A stretch of 44,246 nt of DNA from Deltaproteobacteria bacterium (GCA_026388715.1 JAPLJF010000013.1:1-44246); one strand, 5' to 3'. Positions 26,058-35,122 are shown, counted from the stretch's first letter. A program made the numbers and translations. Notes: generated by a model not told the origin, from the letters alone.

Positions 26058-28166
26058 ATGAAAGTTGTTATTGCCGAAAAGCCGTCCGTAGCCCGCGATA
26101 TTGCAGAAGTTCTCAATATTACGACCAAAAAAAAAGGGTACATCGAGGGCCGTGGTTGCACGGTCACCTGGGCCTTCGGCCATCTGGTGACGCTTCAGGA
26201 ACCGGGCGAATATGATCCGGCGCTCAAGCGCTGGTCGCTCGACACCCTCCCCTTCGTGCCGGACGAATTCAAGCTCGCCCTGATCAAAAACCCCGGTGGG
26301 GAAGAGCAGTTCCGGGTTATCAAGCTCTTGTGCGAACAGGCCGAGGAAATTGTCTGCGCCACTGATGCCGGCCGGGAAGGAGAGCTGATCTTCCGCTACA
26401 TCCTGGCGCTGTGTCATTGCGAGGACAAGCCGATCCGCCGCCTCTGGCTCAATTCGCTGACCCCTGACGCCATCCAGGCGGCCTTCAAGGATCTCAAGGA
26501 CGGCCACGACTACGACGCCCTTTATGCCGCCGCCCGCTGCCGCAGCGAATCCGACTGGATTGTCGGCCTCAACGCCACCCGCTACTACACCGTCCGCCAC
26601 GGTCAGATCGGCGGCGGCAGTGATCGCGTCCTCTGGAGTATCGGCCGGGTGCAGACGCCGGTGCTGGCGATGATCGTCGAACGTGACGACACCATCCTCC
26701 AGTTCTGGCCGCAGCCGTTCTGGGAGCTCACCACCCGCTATCGCGAGGTGGTGTTCAGGTACACCGGCCAGCGTTTCGAACAACCGGAGAAGGCGCAGGC
26801 CCTGCTCGAAAAAATGAGCGGCCAGCCCTTTGTCATCACCGGCAGTGCCGGGAAAGAAAGCAAAGAGCAGCCGCCGCAGCTCTTCGATCTCACCACCCTG
26901 CAGCGCGAGATCAACAAGCAGCACGGGCTCTCGGCGGCTGACACCCTCGCCGCCACCCAGAATCTTTACGAGGCCAAGCTCGTCACCTATCCGCGTACCG
27001 ATTCACGCTACCTCAGCCACGACCTGAAACCGCGCATTCCCAAGATCATGGAACAGCTCAAGGCCATCCGGGCCGAGCAGATCGCACCGCTCAACCTCGC
27101 CAAACTGCCGTTCACGACAAGGATCATCGACGACACCAAAGTGACCGACCATCACGCCATCATCCCCACCGGCGTCAGGCCGCGAAGCTTAAGCGCAAAT
27201 GAACAGCTCGTGTACGAGGCGATTACCACCCAGTTCATCGCTGCCTTTTATCCCGTCTGCATCAAAAATATCACCACGGTCGACGGCATCAGCGCCAAGG
27301 TGAAATTTCAGGCCAAAGGGACGCAGATTGTCGAGCCCGGCTGGACCGCCCTCTTCCCGAAAAAGAAAATTTCCCAGGACGCTACCGACGACCAGGCCCT
27401 GCCTGCCTTTACCAAAGGCGAAACCGGGACGCATGAGCCGTCCCTGCGCGAAGGCAAGACCAAACCGCCCAGTCACTTTACCGAAAACACGCTGCTGGGC
27501 GCCATGGAGGCGGCCGGAAAACTGGTCGAAGACGACACCCTGCGCGAGGCGCTCAAGGAACGCGGCATCGGCACGCCCGCCACCCGCGCCGCCATCATCG
27601 AGACCCTGTTGCGCCGCAACTATATCCAGCGCGAAAAAAAACAGCTGCGCGGCACCGATATGGGGCGCTGCCTGATTGCCCTTATCCAGGACCCCTTACT
27701 CAAATCGCCGGAAATGACCGGTGAATGGGAGGAAAAACTGAAACAGATTGAACGCAGTCAGCTCGACCCCGATGCCTTTATGGACGGGATCAGCGGCTAT
27801 ATCCGCACCCTGATCCACAACGGCTCCGCCCGACGGCTTGACCCTGCGCGCTGGGGCAGCTGTCCGCTCTGCGGCAAAGAGGTCATCAAAGGGAAAAGGG
27901 CCTACGGCTGTTCCGCCTGGCAAGATGGTTGTCCCTTTGTTTTGGAGCCGGAGTGTAAAGGGATAGCGCTGACGGCCAGGCAGATTCAGACCCTGCTGCA
28001 ACTGCGCATCCTGCCGCAGCCGGTCCGAATCGATGACGAGCCGCGCATACTCATCCTCTCCACCCAGGGTCTGCCCATGGACCTGCACCTGCCCTCAGCC
28101 GAGCGGCAGAAAAAAATTGAAAAAGGGGATCGTCCGGCCAAGACGCCGGCCAAAAAGAACGAATAG
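26058..28166 (+). CDS. topB: DNA topoisomerase III
   Basis: Type IA topoisomerase that relaxes and decatenates DNA through single-strand passage. The TOPRIM domain opens with KVVIAEKPSVARDIAEVLN and has DAGREGE. The catalytic Tyr311 sits in LVTYPRTDSRYLS. RGIGTPATRAAIIETLLRR and the preceding FTENTLLGAME are also typical. The C-terminal tail carries a Cys-rich module, CPLCG then GCSAWQDGC, of the Toprim_Crpt type. At 702 aa it is complete. Partial copies of its 5' and 3' ends lie on either side of the radical SAM/topB/iscA block. Confidence 0.95.
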   Translation: MKVVIAEKPSVARDIAEVLNITTKKKGYIEGRGCTVTWAFGHLVTLQEPGEYDPALKRWSLDTLPFVPDEFKLALIKNPGGEEQFRVIKLLCEQAEEIVCATDAGREGELIFRYILALCHCEDKPIRRLWLNSLTPDAIQAAFKDLKDGHDYDALYAAARCRSESDWIVGLNATRYYTVRHGQIGGGSDRVLWSIGRVQTPVLAMIVERDDTILQFWPQPFWELTTRYREVVFRYTGQRFEQPEKAQALLEKMSGQPFVITGSAGKESKEQPPQLFDLTTLQREINKQHGLSAADTLAATQNLYEAKLVTYPRTDSRYLSHDLKPRIPKIMEQLKAIRAEQIAPLNLAKLPFTTRIIDDTKVTDHHAIIPTGVRPRSLSANEQLVYEAITTQFIAAFYPVCIKNITTVDGISAKVKFQAKGTQIVEPGWTALFPKKKISQDATDDQALPAFTKGETGTHEPSLREGKTKPPSHFTENTLLGAMEAAGKLVEDDTLREALKERGIGTPATRAAIIETLLRRNYIQREKKQLRGTDMGRCLIALIQDPLLKSPEMTGEWEEKLKQIERSQLDPDAFMDGISGYIRTLIHNGSARRLDPARWGSCPLCGKEVIKGKRAYGCSAWQDGCPFVLEPECKGIALTARQIQTLLQLRILPQPVRIDDEPRILILSTQGLPMDLHLPSAERQKKIEKGDRPAKTPAKKNE

Positions 28167-28309
28167 CCGGCGGCCATCGCCTCCATTCAAATTCTCCGGT
28201 GCCAGGCTATCGAGACGGGGCAAGGTTCTGTCTTCGTTGATCTCCATCATACTGATGTCATGGCCTCTCTTGTCTGGATTGTGGCGCCGCCTATTGATCG
28301 CCTGGCACC

Positions 28310-28338
28310 TTGACATTCCTCTGTGGCCTGCCAATATT
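28310..28338 (+). promoter_or_regulatory. Possible promoter for the IscA-like gene
   Basis: TTGACA (28310-28315) is followed after 17 bases by AATATT, giving a perfect -35 and a poor -10, about 40 bases before the start. Confidence 0.35.
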
Positions 28339-28376
28339 ATTGTCAAAATTATTAAAAATTAACTATGAAGGATTTC

Positions 28377-28733
28377 ATGAATATCACTATTAAAGAAAAA
28401 GCAGAAGCGATACTGAACAGCAAGCTGGCGGCAGGCCAGTTCCTGCGGGTCGTCGTCAAGGAAGGTGGATGTGCCGGTCTGACCTACGGCGCAAAAATTG
28501 CCAGCGAGATGAAGGATGGCGAGAGTGTGGTCCATACGGCCGGGGCGATCCGTATTGTTACGGATGCCGCGAGTGTCCGATTTCTGGACGGTCTGGTCAT
28601 CGACTACTCCAACGAGCTGATCAATGGCGGCCTGCAGTTCACGAATTCCAATACCAAAACCACCTGCGGTTGCGGCCAGAGCTTCAACCTGAGCGGTTTC
28701 CCGAAGATCGACAGCGGCAAGTGCAAGATCTGA
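28377..28733 (+). CDS. HesB/IscA-family iron-sulfur carrier-like protein
   Basis: A-type Fe-S carrier family protein of 118 aa. The three conserved cysteines are present: the first in GGCAGLTYGAKI and two in TTCGCGQSF, within the family block GGLQFTNSNTKTTCGCG. A-type carriers deliver Fe-S clusters to apo-enzymes. A non-canonical C-terminal extension carries another Cys (KCKI). The ATG of MNITIKEKAEAIL is preferred because AAGGA lies just upstream; another ATG is four codons earlier. It stands alone downstream of topB, not in an isc or suf operon. Confidence 0.82.
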   Translation: MNITIKEKAEAILNSKLAAGQFLRVVVKEGGCAGLTYGAKIASEMKDGESVVHTAGAIRIVTDAASVRFLDGLVIDYSNELINGGLQFTNSNTKTTCGCGQSFNLSGFPKIDSGKCKI

Positions 28734-28735
28734 GC

Positions 28736-28810
28736 GAGGGTTGTCCCTTTATTCTTGAACCGGACGGCGAAGGGGTGACGCTCACGGCCAGGAGTCAAGG
28801 ATCGGCTTGA
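28736..28810 (+). pseudogene. Scrap of a topB 3' Cys-rich module
   Basis: The frame EGCPFILEPDGEGVTLTAR, ending at a TGA, parallels DGCPFVLEPECKGIALTAR in topB (27924-27980), about 70% identical at DNA level by eye. It starts 3 bases past the IscA stop in a different frame and has no start, so it is a gene fragment. Confidence 0.6.
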
Positions 28811-28850
28811 TCCCTTTGCTTGGTTTCGGATCGGTTCCTGGTTCTGATTT

Positions 28851-29045
28851 TCAACCTTCAATCTCTTTGACCCGCCCCACTGCCCCGCTCTCCAGGCGGA
28901 CTTTAATGCCGTGGGGATGGGTCGGGGATTTTGTCAGAATATCTTTTACGATTCCTGCGGTGAGGTTACCGGATCGCTGGTCCTCTTTTAAGACGATGCA
29001 AACCCGAAGGCCGGCTTTTATATCTTTCCGGTTCATGCCATTCAT
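28851..29045 (-). CDS. YwbE-family small protein (DUF2196)
   Basis: A 64-aa protein with the whole YwbE signature: RKDIKAGLRVCIVLKEDQRS, then a KDILTKSPTHPHGIKVRLE block and a final VGRVKEIEG. The family has an SH3-like small beta fold; its function is unknown. An ATG three codons downstream (MNRKDIKAG) is an alternative start. It is convergent with the IscA/topB segment. Confidence 0.88.
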   Translation of the reverse strand: MNGMNRKDIKAGLRVCIVLKEDQRSGNLTAGIVKDILTKSPTHPHGIKVRLESGAVGRVKEIEG

Positions 29046-29199
29046 GATTGTTATCTCTTTGATTTCTTGATTAAAATTGGCTCAATATTAACCTGTCAGA
29101 CAGGTGCAGGCACATACTCTGGTAAGTTACTCTTTTTTCTGAAAACGAACCGCAATCTGCACATCTTCTGCTCCGGAGTATAAAAAAGGACCTGCCCTT

Positions 29200-29463
29200 A
29201 TGGCTGAAACAATCCCTGAAGATGTTCAAACAGACCTGGAGAAGGCATGCACCTTGCACCAGCGTGCCTCTTCCGATTACAAAAAGTGCATGGAATTTAA
29301 CAAGCTGATGTCCGATCTCCTGGGGAGGCTGGAAGACGCCAACTGCTACCGGGCCGCCGACAGGGTGATGGGCATCCTCCTCGACTGCAACCCCCGCGAA
29401 GGCGCCCACTGTGACAAGGCCTTGATGATCAGCGAAAAAATTAAAAAATTTGAGAAAAGTTAA
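29200..29463 (+). CDS. Small Cys-containing hypothetical protein
   Basis: Not recognised. An 87-aa soluble, charged, helical protein with five cysteines (in KACTL, KKCME, ANCYR, LDCNP and AHCDK). No signal peptide or membrane helix. A truncated copy of its middle, about 20 codons, sits at 30091-30153, which supports it having been a real gene. AAGGA lies upstream of the ATG. Confidence 0.6.
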   Translation: MAETIPEDVQTDLEKACTLHQRASSDYKKCMEFNKLMSDLLGRLEDANCYRAADRVMGILLDCNPREGAHCDKALMISEKIKKFEKS

Positions 29464-29530
29464 CCGGTTATACTGATAGCTGAATCAACCATGCAATCCG
29501 CTCATCCCTGAAATTCAAAACAGGCAGGAA

Positions 29531-29983
29531 TCATCGACGATTTCCGGCCAACTGTTCCAGTTTCTGCCGGAGCTGCGGTTCGGGGGGAGCGCCCACCACT
29601 TGATCAATCATCTGGCCGTTCTGAAAAAAGAGAAGAGTGGGCACCCCACGGATCTGGTAGTGGCCGGCCGTACCGGGATGCCGGGAAGTGTCAAGGGTCG
29701 CGATATGGACCCGGCCCAGGTATTCCCGGTTAAGCCGGTGGATCAGAGGGGCCAGGGACTTGCAGGGACCGCAGGTCGGGGAGTAAAAGTCAACCATCAC
29801 CGGCAGGGTGGCCCGGCCGAGAAAATTCTGAAATTCATGATCCGTCAATTCGATGGGCTGGGCATTTTGCCGAAGATCCAAAGGGGCCCCGCATTTACCG
29901 CACTTGGGATGCAGGTGCTGGCGATCACCTGGAATCCGGTTCTTACCGGAGCAGGATGGGCAGGTGACGATAAAGGTATTCAT
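29531..29983 (-). CDS. trxC: Thioredoxin 2-like protein with N-terminal zinc ribbon
   Basis: Cytoplasmic disulfide reductase of the TrxC type. An N-terminal zinc-binding segment with VTCPSC and KCGKCG (residues about 8-34) precedes a thioredoxin fold with active site CGPC in SPTCGPCKSLAP, the cis-Pro in IRGVPTLLFF and a final GAPPEPQLRQ. Length is usual (150 aa). The ATG of MNTFIVTC has AGGA eight bases upstream; an ATG five codons earlier is less likely. It lies between the 87-aa gene and that gene's truncated copy, on the opposite strand. Confidence 0.9.
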   Translation of the reverse strand: MNTFIVTCPSCSGKNRIPGDRQHLHPKCGKCGAPLDLRQNAQPIELTDHEFQNFLGRATLPVMVDFYSPTCGPCKSLAPLIHRLNREYLGRVHIATLDTSRHPGTAGHYQIRGVPTLLFFQNGQMIDQVVGAPPEPQLRQKLEQLAGNRR

Positions 29984-30090
29984 GGCTCTGTTCCTCATGC
30001 AAGGGATTTTCAGAATGGGTACACTGATGATATAAGGAAAAATGTGTCGTTATGCGCTCCCTGTCAAGGTGCAAAGGTTAGGCGGCATTA

Positions 30091-30153
30091 AACAAGCTGA
30101 TGTCCGATTTCCTGGCAAGTCTGAAAGACGCCGACTGCTACAAATTTAATTAA
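30091..30153 (+). pseudogene. Truncated copy of the 87-aa gene, ending at a MITE-like repeat
   Basis: Twenty codons reading NKLMSDFLASLKDADCY, then KFN and a stop, match NKLMSDLLGRLEDANCY inside the 87-aa gene (29299-29349). The stop TAA is the first bases of the MITE-like repeat, so the repeat boundary appears to cut the copy. There is no start codon of its own in family position. Confidence 0.65.
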
Positions 30154-30305
30154 GAGCTTGTTCGTAAAAATAAGTCTTTGGTGCTCGCATCCGGATTTTG
30201 GCCGTCTTTGACCGCTCCTCAATCGCAAAATACTCGCTGTAGCGCTGCTACGGCTGAGGTTTCACTCAATCGTCCCGGCCAAATTCGTCTCAAAATCCGG
30301 CTCCC
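30151..30305 (-). repeat. Dispersed MITE-like repeat, copy B (inverted)
   Basis: Its core, 30177-30301, is about 94% identical to copy A at 11500-11624 in inverse orientation. The left end keeps TAAGAGCTTGTTCGTAAAAATA, the version of the terminal repeat; the right end lacks it, so this copy is probably truncated or has diverged there. Together with the gene fragment it fills most of the gap between 29984 and 30401. Confidence 0.8.
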
Positions 30306-30401
30306 ACTTCTTGACTTTAAGATTCTGTGCCTTTAATCTGAGACAGAAGGTTCAACAGACTCACTTTCCGCCTCCACTTTCCTGTCACCAAGGTGTCGCC
30401 T

Positions 30402-32300
30402 ATGCTTCATCGTCTGCTTCTGCTTCTCACCCTGCTCCTCGCGGCATCAACCGCACAGTCAAAATCGCTCTACTGGCCTGCAATAGCGGTAGAGGCCCAA
30501 CTCGACGGCAACGGGCTTCTGCATGTCTCCGAAACCCAAACCTATATCTTTGATGGCGACTGGAACGGGGGCGAACGGCAGTTCAATATTCGCGCCGGCC
30601 AGTCACTGCACCTCGAAGGGGCCGACCGTATTGACGGCACGCGAATCATTCCGCTCACCCGCGGAAACATTACTGCTGTCGATCATTATGATCTGCTCGA
30701 CAACTCGACACTCCGCTGGCGCAGCCGTCTGCCTGAAGATCCCGAGTTTGCGAACACGGAACTCACCTACCGTATCCGCTACACCCTCAGCGGCGTTCTG
30801 CGCGGTCGCAACAACCATTTCAAGCTGGCCCACGATTTCGCGTTTCCCGACCGGCAAGGCAATATCAACCACTTCACGCTGCATTTCACCATTGACCCCC
30901 TGTGGAGCGGGATCGACTCGCCTCTGACCATCAACCAGGACAATCTTGAACCGGGCAAAAGTGTTATCGTTCGCGGCGAGTTGGAATATCACGGGACGGC
31001 AGCCCCGGCCAGTGTCATCGTTCCGATTTCTCCCTGGATAGGACAGGTACTGCTCGTGCTGCTGGCAGCCGGACTGGGGGCGCTCCTTCTTCGTTTTCTT
31101 GCCCTGGAACGCAAGGCAGGACGTATCGGCAATCTCGTTCCCCTTGCAACAGTTGATGAGCCATGGCTGGAAAAAACTGTCTTTTCATTGCCGCCGGAAG
31201 TCATCGGCGCTGCGTGGGACGGGAAAGTCGGCGCTGCGGAAATCGCCGCTATCCTTGCCACGCTGGAGCATGACAAAAAGATCAAAACCGGTATCCAGCC
31301 CCGTTTCCTGCGCAAACCGATAATGACAATGGAGCTGCTGGCAGATCGCAGCAGTATAACCGGCTATCACGGCAGTGTGATCAACAAGCTGTTCTTTAAT
31401 CGCCGGGTCAACACCGATACGAATGCCATCAAGGAGCACTACAAGAGCAGCGGGCTTGATCTTGCGGCAATCATCCAAAAACCGGTTGAACAACAGCTTA
31501 ACAATTTGCCCAAATGGACCGAAAAGACCAAACCGGTCAACTGGCAGTTTGACCTGATCGCCCTGCCTGCCGCATTCGCGCTGCTGGTAGTGACCGGTGT
31601 GTGGGGCGGCAGCAACGATGGCGGACTTGCCGCCAGTGAAGGATTCCTCGGGTTCTGTTCTTTAGCCCTGGCCACGGTTGCGGCCCGTTTCAACTCGCGC
31701 GCAATCAACGATATGACCCTGCGATTTGCCCTTGTCATCGCATTTGTTCTTCCGCCTATTGTCATGACATCCTACTATCTCCTGGAGGCTCCGACATTTC
31801 TCTTCCGCGCCCCGGTGCTCATGGCGGCGGTCATCTGGAATCTTGCGATATTCAACCTGATCCTGAACGCGCTTCGCATTGACGAGGCGCCGGAAAAAAT
31901 TGCGGTACGCAAAAAACTGCTCTCGGCCCGCGCCTACTTCATGAAACAACTTCGTTCCCCCACCCCCCATCTGGACGACGACTGGTTTCCCTACATCCTT
32001 GCCTTCGGCCTTGGCGCCAATGTCGATTCCTGGTTCCGTTCACACGGGAAGACAATCACCAGCATGGATACAGGAAGCCATTCATCGTCGTCCGCATCCT
32101 TTTCAGGCAGCAGCAGCGGGGGACCAGCCTGGACCGGCGGGGGAGGATCGTTTGGCGGAGCTGGAGCCAGCGGGGCATGGGCGGCGGCAGCGGCTGCAGT
32201 CGGAGCCGGTGTCTCCGCACCAGGCAGTTCGAGCGGCGGCAGTTCTTCCGGTGGCGGTGGAGGCGGCAGCAGCGGAGGGGGTGGCGGTGGCGGATGGTAA
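30402..32300 (+). CDS. DUF2207 membrane protein with Gly/Ser-rich C-terminus
   Basis: A DUF2207-type envelope protein of 632 aa. A signal peptide (about 1-25) is followed by an extracytoplasmic beta domain (DGNGLLHVSETQTYIFDGDW) with family-like FNIRAGQSL, a membrane helix at about 210-232, a cytoplasmic region (PPEVIGAAWDGKVGAAEI), then three or four further helices (about 380-500) and a C-terminal tail almost wholly Gly, Ser and Ala ending GGGGGGGW. The tail is usual for the family. Function unknown. The ATG with AAGGTG upstream is used; a GTG three codons earlier is part of that site. Confidence 0.85.
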   Translation: MLHRLLLLLTLLLAASTAQSKSLYWPAIAVEAQLDGNGLLHVSETQTYIFDGDWNGGERQFNIRAGQSLHLEGADRIDGTRIIPLTRGNITAVDHYDLLDNSTLRWRSRLPEDPEFANTELTYRIRYTLSGVLRGRNNHFKLAHDFAFPDRQGNINHFTLHFTIDPLWSGIDSPLTINQDNLEPGKSVIVRGELEYHGTAAPASVIVPISPWIGQVLLVLLAAGLGALLLRFLALERKAGRIGNLVPLATVDEPWLEKTVFSLPPEVIGAAWDGKVGAAEIAAILATLEHDKKIKTGIQPRFLRKPIMTMELLADRSSITGYHGSVINKLFFNRRVNTDTNAIKEHYKSSGLDLAAIIQKPVEQQLNNLPKWTEKTKPVNWQFDLIALPAAFALLVVTGVWGGSNDGGLAASEGFLGFCSLALATVAARFNSRAINDMTLRFALVIAFVLPPIVMTSYYLLEAPTFLFRAPVLMAAVIWNLAIFNLILNALRIDEAPEKIAVRKKLLSARAYFMKQLRSPTPHLDDDWFPYILAFGLGANVDSWFRSHGKTITSMDTGSHSSSSASFSGSSSGGPAWTGGGGSFGGAGASGAWAAAAAAVGAGVSAPGSSSGGSSSGGGGGGSSGGGGGGGW

Positions 32301-32344
32301 AAATTGCCGTAACTGGAACTCAAAAAACAACAGCAGAGGACACC

Positions 32345-33139
32345 TCAACCACAGAGAACTTCCTCTCCCCTCATCCAGTCGGGAGCATAAAGCCTCTGCA
32401 TGCCTGGGCTGTATGCGCCCATACGCCGTTCGTAGATATAAAACGGGGCCATGATCTGCATGCCCTCGCCGCCATTCTTGACGGCCTCGACCAGGACAAG
32501 CCGGGCGGGAGCAGCGGCATCCGGATAACTGTAAATGGTCTGCAGGCGCTTGGGAACGAGATGGTGCTGATGGAGGGCGACAAGCAAGGAGTTCAGCCCG
32601 GTGGCGGGATAGACAAAGACCGCCTTGCCGCGATTCCTGACCACAGCCGCGGCAGCGGCCACCACCTCCTGCAGGGTGCAGTGCGCCTGATGGCGGGCGA
32701 TGAAGGATTCCTGATCCTGAGAGGGCCTGCCGGAATTTTTTTTATAAAAAGGCGGGTTGCAGATCACCTGGGAAAAGGTCTCGGCCGGAAAAAAATCGAG
32801 GATATGGCGCAGATCTCCCTGCACCACCTCCATCTGGCCCGCATATCCATTCATGGCCATGTTGCGGGAGGCAAGTCCCGCCAGCCCCGGCTGCAACTCA
32901 AGGCAGGAGACAGAGGCAATTTGCTGTTGCCAGCGATAGAGACAGATCAGGGCGATGGCCCCGCAGCCGCTGCCGAGATCAAGGACGGTGGCCCCTGGCA
33001 ACGGCGGCGAAAAATGGGCGGCCAGGATCGCATCAACGGAAAACCGGTAGCCGGATCGATGTTGCAGGCAGTGCACCCTCCCCTCAAACAGGGTGTCACA
33101 ACTTATCGTGTCATCTTGGCCAGCCTGGTCATTGTCCAT
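32345..33139 (-). CDS. trmN6: tRNA1(Val) (adenine-N6)-methyltransferase-like protein
   Basis: SAM-dependent N6-adenine methyltransferase of the TrmN6/YfiC type that acts on A37 of tRNA1(Val) in E. coli. The sequence has GYRFSVDAILAAHF, the SAM-binding TVLDLGSGCGAIAL, and the catalytic CNPPFYKKNSGR, all in the family order; the following HQAHCTLQEVV is also typical. Length (264 aa) fits. Target specificity outside enterics is inferred only. It lies head-to-tail with the DUF1015 gene 14 bases away and may share its transcript. Confidence 0.85.
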   Translation of the reverse strand: MDNDQAGQDDTISCDTLFEGRVHCLQHRSGYRFSVDAILAAHFSPPLPGATVLDLGSGCGAIALICLYRWQQQIASVSCLELQPGLAGLASRNMAMNGYAGQMEVVQGDLRHILDFFPAETFSQVICNPPFYKKNSGRPSQDQESFIARHQAHCTLQEVVAAAAAVVRNRGKAVFVYPATGLNSLLVALHQHHLVPKRLQTIYSYPDAAAPARLVLVEAVKNGGEGMQIMAPFYIYERRMGAYSPGMQRLYAPDWMRGEEVLCG

Positions 33140-33153
33140 TCAGGAGTGCCTGG

Positions 33154-34530
33154 CTATGAAAGCCTGTCTATCTTCTCACCATCGACCAACTGATTGAAGA
33201 GCAGACCGGTCATGATCTTGGGATAAAAATAGGTGGATTTATGGGGCATGATCAGATTGTGGTCGGCCACATCCCGGACCTGCCCGACCCGCGTCGGGTT
33301 CATGACAAAGAGCAGAGGGGTGAACTTGTCATCGGCGAGAGACTCCTTAACCGCCGCCTCCAGGGCCTCGTCAGGATTACTGTAATAACCGATCAGGTTT
33401 TCCTGCTCGCAGCGATGGTGATCAAGCCCCAGGGCCTTGTCCATGATGATGTCGGTAAGGACAACCACATCAAGATCCCGCAGCGGTTCCGGACGTCCGG
33501 CCAGGACATCGCGGGCCTCCTGTTTCAGGCTGAGCAGAAAGCATCGGTCATCGGTCGGATGATAGACCCCGAAGGTGGAGGAACTTTTGTCGGGTGACAG
33601 ACGCTCGAGCTCACCCATCCGCGCCAGCACCCCTCTGATCAGCGCCTCCCGAGTGCCGCCATTGATCTCCTCACAGTGAAAATATTGATCAAGACAGTTC
33701 AGCAGCCCCGCCATCTCCAACCTGCCTGGCCACCGCAACAGCCTGTGGGTGGGCAATACGGAGAGGCCGGGATCTTCCATGGGGCAGAGATACATGATGA
33801 TATGATTGGCGGGATCATTTGCCGCCAGCTCGCCCTTGGTCTCACGCACCATCTTGCGATAGGCCAGGGCCGTGGTGTAGCGATGATGGCCATCGGCAAT
33901 ATAGAGGGACTTGTCCAGGAATTGCCGCTGCACATCCTTGATGGTCTGCGGATCCGTCACCCGCCACAGGCTGTGGATACAGCCGTCGCCATCGGTCACG
34001 GAACCGACCGGCTCACGTTCCTGCTGTTCAAGCAGGGTCAGCACGTCATTGTCCGGATCGGAATAGAGGGAAAAGATCTGACTGAACTGGGCCTTGCAGG
34101 TGGCGGTCAGGCGCAGACGATCCGCAATAACCGTATCAAAGGTCTGTTCATGGGGCTTGACCACGCCTTCCGCAAACTCGGCCAGACCGACCAGACAGAC
34201 AAAACCCTTGCGGGTCAGCCTTTTTCCGGAGGGGTGTGAATACTCGGTATGATAGAGATAAATCCCGGGAACCGGGTCACGCACCAGCACCTTTTCATCC
34301 AGCCACTGTTTGAACAGGTCGGCCGCTTCCTGGTAGCGCGCAGCACTGGCATCGCCTGCGCCCGGATTCTTGACAATATCCAGACGGATCATGCTATAGG
34401 GATTTTTGGCCCGATACGCATCAACACCACTGGCGTTGATGACATCGTACGGCGGGGTCACGACCTCATCAAGTTTTCCAACCTTCTGCGGATTAAAATG
34501 TACTCCCTTAAGAGGGGCAATAAAGGCCAT
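33154..34530 (-). CDS. DUF1015 family protein
   Basis: A 458-aa soluble protein with DUF1015 landmarks: an N-terminal VVTPPYDVI, then NPYSMIRLDIVK, KPHEQTF, LYIADGHHRYTTALAYR and a C-terminal MPHKSTYFYPKIMTGLLF. Family function is not established; the conserved DGHHRY and HEQT motifs suggest an enzyme or nucleotide-binding role. It is transcribed divergently from queD. The 168-base spacer between them presumably holds both promoters but shows no clear boxes. Confidence 0.9.
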   Translation of the reverse strand: MAFIAPLKGVHFNPQKVGKLDEVVTPPYDVINASGVDAYRAKNPYSMIRLDIVKNPGAGDASAARYQEAADLFKQWLDEKVLVRDPVPGIYLYHTEYSHPSGKRLTRKGFVCLVGLAEFAEGVVKPHEQTFDTVIADRLRLTATCKAQFSQIFSLYSDPDNDVLTLLEQQEREPVGSVTDGDGCIHSLWRVTDPQTIKDVQRQFLDKSLYIADGHHRYTTALAYRKMVRETKGELAANDPANHIIMYLCPMEDPGLSVLPTHRLLRWPGRLEMAGLLNCLDQYFHCEEINGGTREALIRGVLARMGELERLSPDKSSSTFGVYHPTDDRCFLLSLKQEARDVLAGRPEPLRDLDVVVLTDIIMDKALGLDHHRCEQENLIGYYSNPDEALEAAVKESLADDKFTPLLFVMNPTRVGQVRDVADHNLIMPHKSTYFYPKIMTGLLFNQLVDGEKIDRLS

Positions 34531-34698
34531 GCTCTTTCACTCCTTTTCTGCTACAATATGTGTGTTTGGTCACTTTGACCTTGAGTTTCTGGCACACCCT
34601 ACCATTTCAGTCATGAATTTTCCAAGGTTTTCAGCCGTGTCCTGTTGAATAATAAACAGCCGCCATCACCCTGGAAAAATAGCCACGGAGGAACACCC

Positions 34699-35082
34699 AT
34701 GTTTGACATCTTTATCAAGACCCATTTCGCCGGAGCCCACCACCTGCGGGAGTATCCCGGCAATTGCGAACACCCGCACGGCCACAACTGGAACGTTCAG
34801 GTCACGGTCCGGGCCACCGAACTCGATGAACTGGGCATGGGCATCGATTTCAAGATCCTCAAACAGAAGGTCAACGTCGTGGTCGATGAACTCGATCACC
34901 GCGACCTCAATGAGCATCCCGCCTTTCTCAGCCAGAACCCGTCATCTGAGCATATCGCGGTTTATTTATTTGACCAGCTCAAGGAGAGCCTGCAGCATGA
35001 CCGCTACCGTCTCTACAGCATAGAGGTACGGGAAACCGAGAACTCAGGATTGACTTATTATGGCCCAAGCGCTAACGCTTGA
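34699..35082 (+). CDS. queD: 6-carboxy-5,6,7,8-tetrahydropterin synthase (QueD)
   Basis: Second step of preQ0/queuosine synthesis: dihydroneopterin triphosphate to 6-carboxytetrahydropterin. The zinc ligands are His14 or 15 in FAGAHHLR and His27/His29 in CEHPHGHNW, with catalytic Cys23; later come GIDFKILK, DHRDLNE and PSSEHIA, all usual. At 127 aa it is full length. The ATG has GGAGG upstream; an earlier in-frame start would add non-family residues. It is followed 62 bases later by queE. Confidence 0.94.
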   Translation: MFDIFIKTHFAGAHHLREYPGNCEHPHGHNWNVQVTVRATELDELGMGIDFKILKQKVNVVVDELDHRDLNEHPAFLSQNPSSEHIAVYLFDQLKESLQHDRYRLYSIEVRETENSGLTYYGPSANA

Positions 35083-35122
35083 CCGTTATAAGAAAATAAT
35101 GATGTCATCGGAATGGCAAGAA

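Noticed and set aside
26001..26924. 307-codon minus-strand frame opposite topB
   Set aside because: Antisense shadow; topB motifs are complete on the plus strand.
34531..34698. preQ1 riboswitch upstream of queD
   Set aside because: A CACCCTGGAAAAATAG stretch recalls the tail of a preQ1 aptamer, but no matching hairpin and loop pairing could be traced.
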